Positions 5,596 to 7,913 of a stretch of 7,913 nucleotides of DNA are shown here, piece after piece. The translations under genes were made by a program, and so were the position numbers. A model generated the notes under the pieces. That model had not been told where the DNA came from. It searched no databases and saw nothing but the letters and a program-made list of their open reading frames with translations. Within the stretch, counting starts at the first letter, position 1; every line of letters starts with the position of its first letter. Origin of the DNA: Bacillota bacterium (GTDB lineage: Bacteria > Bacillota > Clostridia > Acetivibrionales > DSM-2933); NCBI GenBank assembly GCA_030705945.1, contig JAUZPS010000206.1:1-7913 (forward strand). The letters run 5' to 3'.

Positions 5596-5875
5596 TGTGA
5601 CCTCCGCCAGCGACAATTTCAGGTATCATTCTCAAAACATCGTTATTATGAACACCTGCGTCAGATAATGTCTTATCATCTAAAAGCTGTCTTCTTGTTG
5701 CCTTATGATGTAGTTTATAACTAAGTAGCTGGGACTGTGTAGCATCATACTTAGGATATTTAAGCTTTTCGACCAATACGACAATAATGCGGTTTACTGG
5801 TATATCATCCGGAACCTCAACAACAGATCTTTTACTGTCAATGTGATCCCAGATTTCTAAACTGAGAATTGCCAA
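5588..5875 (-). CDS. YukD/EsaB-type ubiquitin-like protein with C-terminal Gly-Gly-Gly
   Basis: 95 aa from the chosen start. The pattern fits a beta-grasp ubiquitin fold: a first hairpin (about 2-22, ending V-E-V-P-D-D), a helix (about 26-39, V-N-R-I-I-V-V-L-V-E-K-L), then strands containing Y-K-L-H, R-Q-L-L-D-D-K-T-L and G-V-x-x-x-D-V-L-R-M-I-P-E. It ends in V-A-G90-G91-G92-H-I-G, a di-glycine-like terminus with a three-residue extension. YukD/EsaB relatives occur in type VII secretion loci, but in E1/JAB neighbourhoods they are conjugation modifiers. The TTG at 5875 is preferred because GGGGTGAT (5887-5880) lies about 8 nt upstream; a GTG at 5884 inside that site would give 98 aa. It is the first gene of the cluster and overlaps the E1 start. 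Being adenylated by the neighbouring E1 and trimmed by the JAB protein is inferred from context. Confidence 0.87.
   Translation of the reverse strand: MAILSLEIWDHIDSKRSVVEVPDDIPVNRIIVVLVEKLKYPKYDATQSQLLSYKLHHKATRRQLLDDKTLSDAGVHNNDVLRMIPEIVAGGGHIG
5600..5605 (-). promoter_or_regulatory. Ribosome binding site of the E1 gene, inside the Ubl glycine codons
   Basis: GGAGGT on the minus strand is formed by the Gly-Gly codons near the Ubl C-terminus, 4 nt before the TTG at 5595. It decides the E1 start and means translation of E1 is coupled to completion of the Ubl. Confidence 0.6.
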
Positions 5876-5979
5876 GACTATCACCCCATGAAAAGATTTA
5901 ATATATTAAAACATGTTAAGTATTTATGAAATTTATAGGTATTGTTAGTCATATAAAGAAAATCTGCTACTATTTAATA

Positions 5980-6084
5980 TATATAAAAAGCACTATTAAT
6001 CTTACATTTGACGGAGCAAAATAACGAACGCTTTAACGTTATTTTGCGATAGGCAAATGTAAAAGATTAATTGCTTTTTATATA
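5980..6084 (-). mobile_element. 101-bp MITE copy D, upstream of the Ubl operon
   Basis: The element at 5982-6082 is flanked by TA at both sides and is identical by eye to copy C. It separates the exported-protein gene (stop at 6178) from the Ubl gene. The A+T-rich 5885-5979 stretch between the MITE and the Ubl start is where the operon promoter should lie, but no confident -35/-10 pair is visible. The 6085-6177 stretch is A+T-rich and shows no clear signal. Confidence 0.88.
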
Positions 6085-6177
6085 ATATTATTATACAAGA
6101 TATTATAATACATTTTATCGGAATTCTCAATAAATAATGGGTAAAAATGATTAAATATACCTTGGATAACAACTTTT

Positions 6178-7146
6178 CTAAAAAAACTCATAGGTTCCTC
6201 GCCACCCGAATGAATTTCCTTTCAATATCTTTTTATCTTTTCCATTAACGAGATTAAAATATGCCTTTCCGTAAGATTGTAAAAATATAGAGGGAAGATC
6301 TGGTGAAAGGCTTTCGAAATTTCCAAGACCGTATGTTTTGTCAATTTTTGCCCTCAACTTATAAGCCTTATTTGCAGAGGTCAGTGTAAAAGAATAAGCG
6401 GGAGAATTCATAAGAGGACCAGAATCGGAGTATTTTCCGTATTTTGCGGTTATCCCATTGCTGTACTGTATGCTTCCATTCCAGGAATATGCTTGCGCCT
6501 GCAATCCGTAATATCTTTGAAGTAAAACGTCATCTAACGCTGTTGTATTTAAGGCTATATTGATTTTTTTTGGCGTGAACTTAAAATTTACAGCTTCTTT
6601 AAGAGCATAAGTTCCTGCTTTCTTTGTGTTGTATGCTTGAATAAGATTAACAACATTTATTTCAACATTGCCATAATAGGACTTGTTTTTTTTAATTGGT
6701 TTTCCGTTAACCTTCACAGATATGCTGATAGTTTTAGCGGTAGGTTTACCGCTTCCATCTCCGTTGCTTCCATGCCAGCCGCTTGTAAACGTAAAAGATC
6801 CTCCGTCATCGTTAGTCAGGGATTTGACGCCATAAGGTCCAAGCCAGTCTGTCTGCGATTTCATAAATAACTTTGACTTGCGGGTTATCCATGGGAAAAC
6901 TTTTTTTGTGTTATTTGTCAAATAAATTGCCTTGAGATTGAAGGTATTATTAATTCCACATAATCCATACACTAGATGCATATCAACCTTTGGAGTATAT
7001 TTAAATGTGACATAAACATTAGAATCCTGCCACACAACTCCTTGTTGGGGAATGGGTTTGCTAGATGCTTGAACATGGGTAAAAACCGCTAATAAAAGAC
7101 TTAAAGCAATAAAGAGAAGAATAAATTTTTTTGAATTTATTTTCAT
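6178..7146 (-). CDS. Exported protein of unrecognised family
   Basis: 322 aa from ATG at 7146, with AAGGAGG about 10 nt upstream; an in-frame TTG at 7152 would add two residues. The N-terminus is a classical signal peptide: K6-K7, a hydrophobic core at about 8-22, and a V-Q-A27 cleavage site with no lipobox Cys. The mature part (about 295 aa) is rich in Tyr, Asn, Gly, Ser and Lys with alternating polar and hydrophobic stretches, suggesting a beta-rich extracellular or wall-associated protein. It has a single Cys in the mature chain (Y-G-L-C-G) and no recognisable catalytic motif, anchor or repeat. I do not recognise the family. It is transcribed in the same direction as the Ubl cluster but ends 303 bp before it, with a MITE between, so a functional link is not shown. 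Confidence 0.72.
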   Translation of the reverse strand: MKINSKKFILLFIALSLLLAVFTHVQASSKPIPQQGVVWQDSNVYVTFKYTPKVDMHLVYGLCGINNTFNLKAIYLTNNTKKVFPWITRKSKLFMKSQTDWLGPYGVKSLTNDDGGSFTFTSGWHGSNGDGSGKPTAKTISISVKVNGKPIKKNKSYYGNVEINVVNLIQAYNTKKAGTYALKEAVNFKFTPKKINIALNTTALDDVLLQRYYGLQAQAYSWNGSIQYSNGITAKYGKYSDSGPLMNSPAYSFTLTSANKAYKLRAKIDKTYGLGNFESLSPDLPSIFLQSYGKAYFNLVNGKDKKILKGNSFGWRGTYEFF

Positions 7147-7179
7147 ATACAAAACTCCTCCTTTTTCATAAGTTCACTA

Positions 7180-7195
7180 TTCCATAAACATGGAA
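7180..7195. promoter_or_regulatory. 16-bp inverted repeat in the divergent intergenic region
   Basis: TTCCAT-AAAC-ATGGAA is a perfect 6-bp inverted repeat with a 4-nt spacer. It sits 34 bp upstream of the exported-protein start and between two divergent genes. It could be an operator or a 5'-leader hairpin. It is a single short match, so chance is not excluded. Confidence 0.35.
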
Positions 7196-7212
7196 AATGA
7201 ATTATTATATTG

Positions 7213-7241
7213 TTGTATATAAAATCAGATATTACTATAGT
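7213..7241 (+). promoter_or_regulatory. Possible promoter for the M24 gene
   Basis: TTGTAT (7213-7218) and TATAGT (7236-7241) are 17 bp apart, upstream of the plus-strand gene at 7293. An alternative -10, TATAAT at 7264-7269, has only a weak -35 (TTAGTT). The region is very A+T-rich, so such matches are expected by chance. Confidence 0.3.
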
Positions 7242-7292
7242 TAGTTTTATTTAGTATATAGTTTATAATTATATTAGCACAGGAGACAAAAA

Positions 7293-7913
7293 ATGAAAAT
7301 ATATGTTTCTCAATCAGAGTTAAAAGAACGCATGATCAGCTTTAGAGAAAGAATGGATAGAGATAATCCTGAATGGGAAATCGCTGTGATTTTCAGCAAG
7401 ATAAACCAATATTATTTTACCGGCACGATGCAGGAGGGAATGATTATTATACCCCGTGATAACGATCCGGTTTATTGGGTCAGAAGAAGCTTTGAGCGCG
7501 CAAAAGATGAATCATTATTTCAGGATATCAGGCAAATGACAAGCTTCAAGGATGCTGCAGGGTCAATTTCTAATTTGCCGGAGGTTGTTTATTTAGAGAC
7601 GGAGTTTGTGCCCCTCGCGTTTTATAAGAGGTTTCAAAAGCATTTTCCATTTAAGGAGTGTAAATCCCTTGACTTGCAAATCTCTGCCGTCAGGTCTGTA
7701 AAAAGCTCTTACGAGTTGTCTTTGATGGAAGCGGCTGGAGATATACACCGAAGGGTTCTAGAAGAGAGAGTGCCTATGCTGCTTAAGGAAGGTATGAGTG
7801 AAGCGGAGCTTGCCGCTGACCTTTTTACAGTTCTTCTTGAAGAGGGCCACCATGGTGTTTCACGTTTTGCAATGCTTGACACAGAAATAGGTCTGGGGCA
7901 TATTTGCTTTGGC
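7293..7913 (+). CDS. M24-family peptidase (Xaa-Pro aminopeptidase/creatinase-like), 3'-truncated
   Basis: 207 codons are open to the window end with no stop. The ATG at 7293 follows AGGAG at 7281-7285. The N-terminal part (about 1-130) resembles the creatinase N-terminal domain: it starts with a helix of E-L-K-E-R-M type, followed by I-N-Q-Y-Y-F-T-G-T, a motif common in Xaa-Pro peptidase-like proteins. The pita-bread catalytic domain begins near V-R-S-V-K-S-S-Y-E-L (about residue 132), followed by a helix and a G-M-S-E-A-E-L segment typical of M24 proteins. The metal ligands (two Asp, His, two Glu) would lie beyond the window edge, so peptidase activity cannot be judged. It is divergent from the exported-protein gene and is probably unrelated to the Ubl cluster. 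Confidence 0.82.
   Translation, partial: MKIYVSQSELKERMISFRERMDRDNPEWEIAVIFSKINQYYFTGTMQEGMIIIPRDNDPVYWVRRSFERAKDESLFQDIRQMTSFKDAAGSISNLPEVVYLETEFVPLAFYKRFQKHFPFKECKSLDLQISAVRSVKSSYELSLMEAAGDIHRRVLEERVPMLLKEGMSEAELAADLFTVLLEEGHHGVSRFAMLDTEIGLGHICFG

Noticed and set aside
165..5875. Assignment as a CBASS (Cap2/Cap3) or Bil antiviral operon
   Set aside because: No cyclase or effector gene, no E1-E2 fusion and no separate E2 are present, and the RING, FHA and DUF2752 membrane genes are not part of those sets. A defence role cannot be supported from this sequence alone.
5588..5875. Reading the YukD/EsaB-like gene as part of a type VII secretion locus
   Set aside because: No WXG100, EssC-type ATPase or other secretion gene is in the window. 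The partners are E1, JAB and RING proteins and the protein ends in Gly-Gly-Gly, which fit a modifier better.
59..6084. CRISPR array or tandem repeat explanation for the 101-bp repeats
   Set aside because: Copies are kilobases apart, in both orientations, near-palindromic and flanked by TA. There are no regular spacers.

Overview
This is an A+T-rich window with strong GGAGG-type ribosome binding sites, frequent TTG starts and many copies of short palindromic repeats. That points to a low-GC Gram-positive anaerobe (Clostridia-like Firmicutes). This is an inference from style; no rRNA or species marker is present.

The core is a leftward (minus-strand) cluster of seven genes running from about 5875 down to 165. 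In order of transcription they encode: a YukD/EsaB-type ubiquitin-like protein with a Gly-Gly-Gly near its C-terminus; a ThiF/MoeB-type E1-like activating enzyme whose start overlaps the Ubl gene; a JAB/MPN (JAMM) metalloprotease with a membrane anchor; a multi-spanning membrane protein with a C-terminal FHA domain; a RING/zinc-ribbon protein with a DUF4190-like membrane tail; a small DUF2752 membrane protein; and a second RING/zinc-ribbon membrane protein. Together this is a bacterial ubiquitin-like activation and de-conjugation module (Ubl + E1 + JAB) joined to RING-type candidate E3 adaptors. Unusually, five of the seven products carry transmembrane segments, so the pathway appears built to act at the cytoplasmic membrane. 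No E2-like protein is visible in the window. The sequence does not reveal the target or the physiological role.

Upstream of the Ubl gene lies a leftward gene (6178-7146) for an exported protein of unrecognised family. It is separated from the cluster by a MITE and may be unrelated. At the right edge a divergent plus-strand gene (7293 to window end) encodes the N-terminal half of an M24-family (Xaa-Pro aminopeptidase/creatinase-like) protein and is cut by the window.

The intergenic spaces are filled by two repeat families. One is a 101-bp near-palindromic MITE, present four times (three copies identical by eye, the fourth differing at two positions), flanked by TA. The other is a palindromic element of about 100 bp, present three times, one of which is interrupted by a MITE. 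That pair of occupied and empty sites shows directly that the MITE inserted at, and duplicated, a TA.
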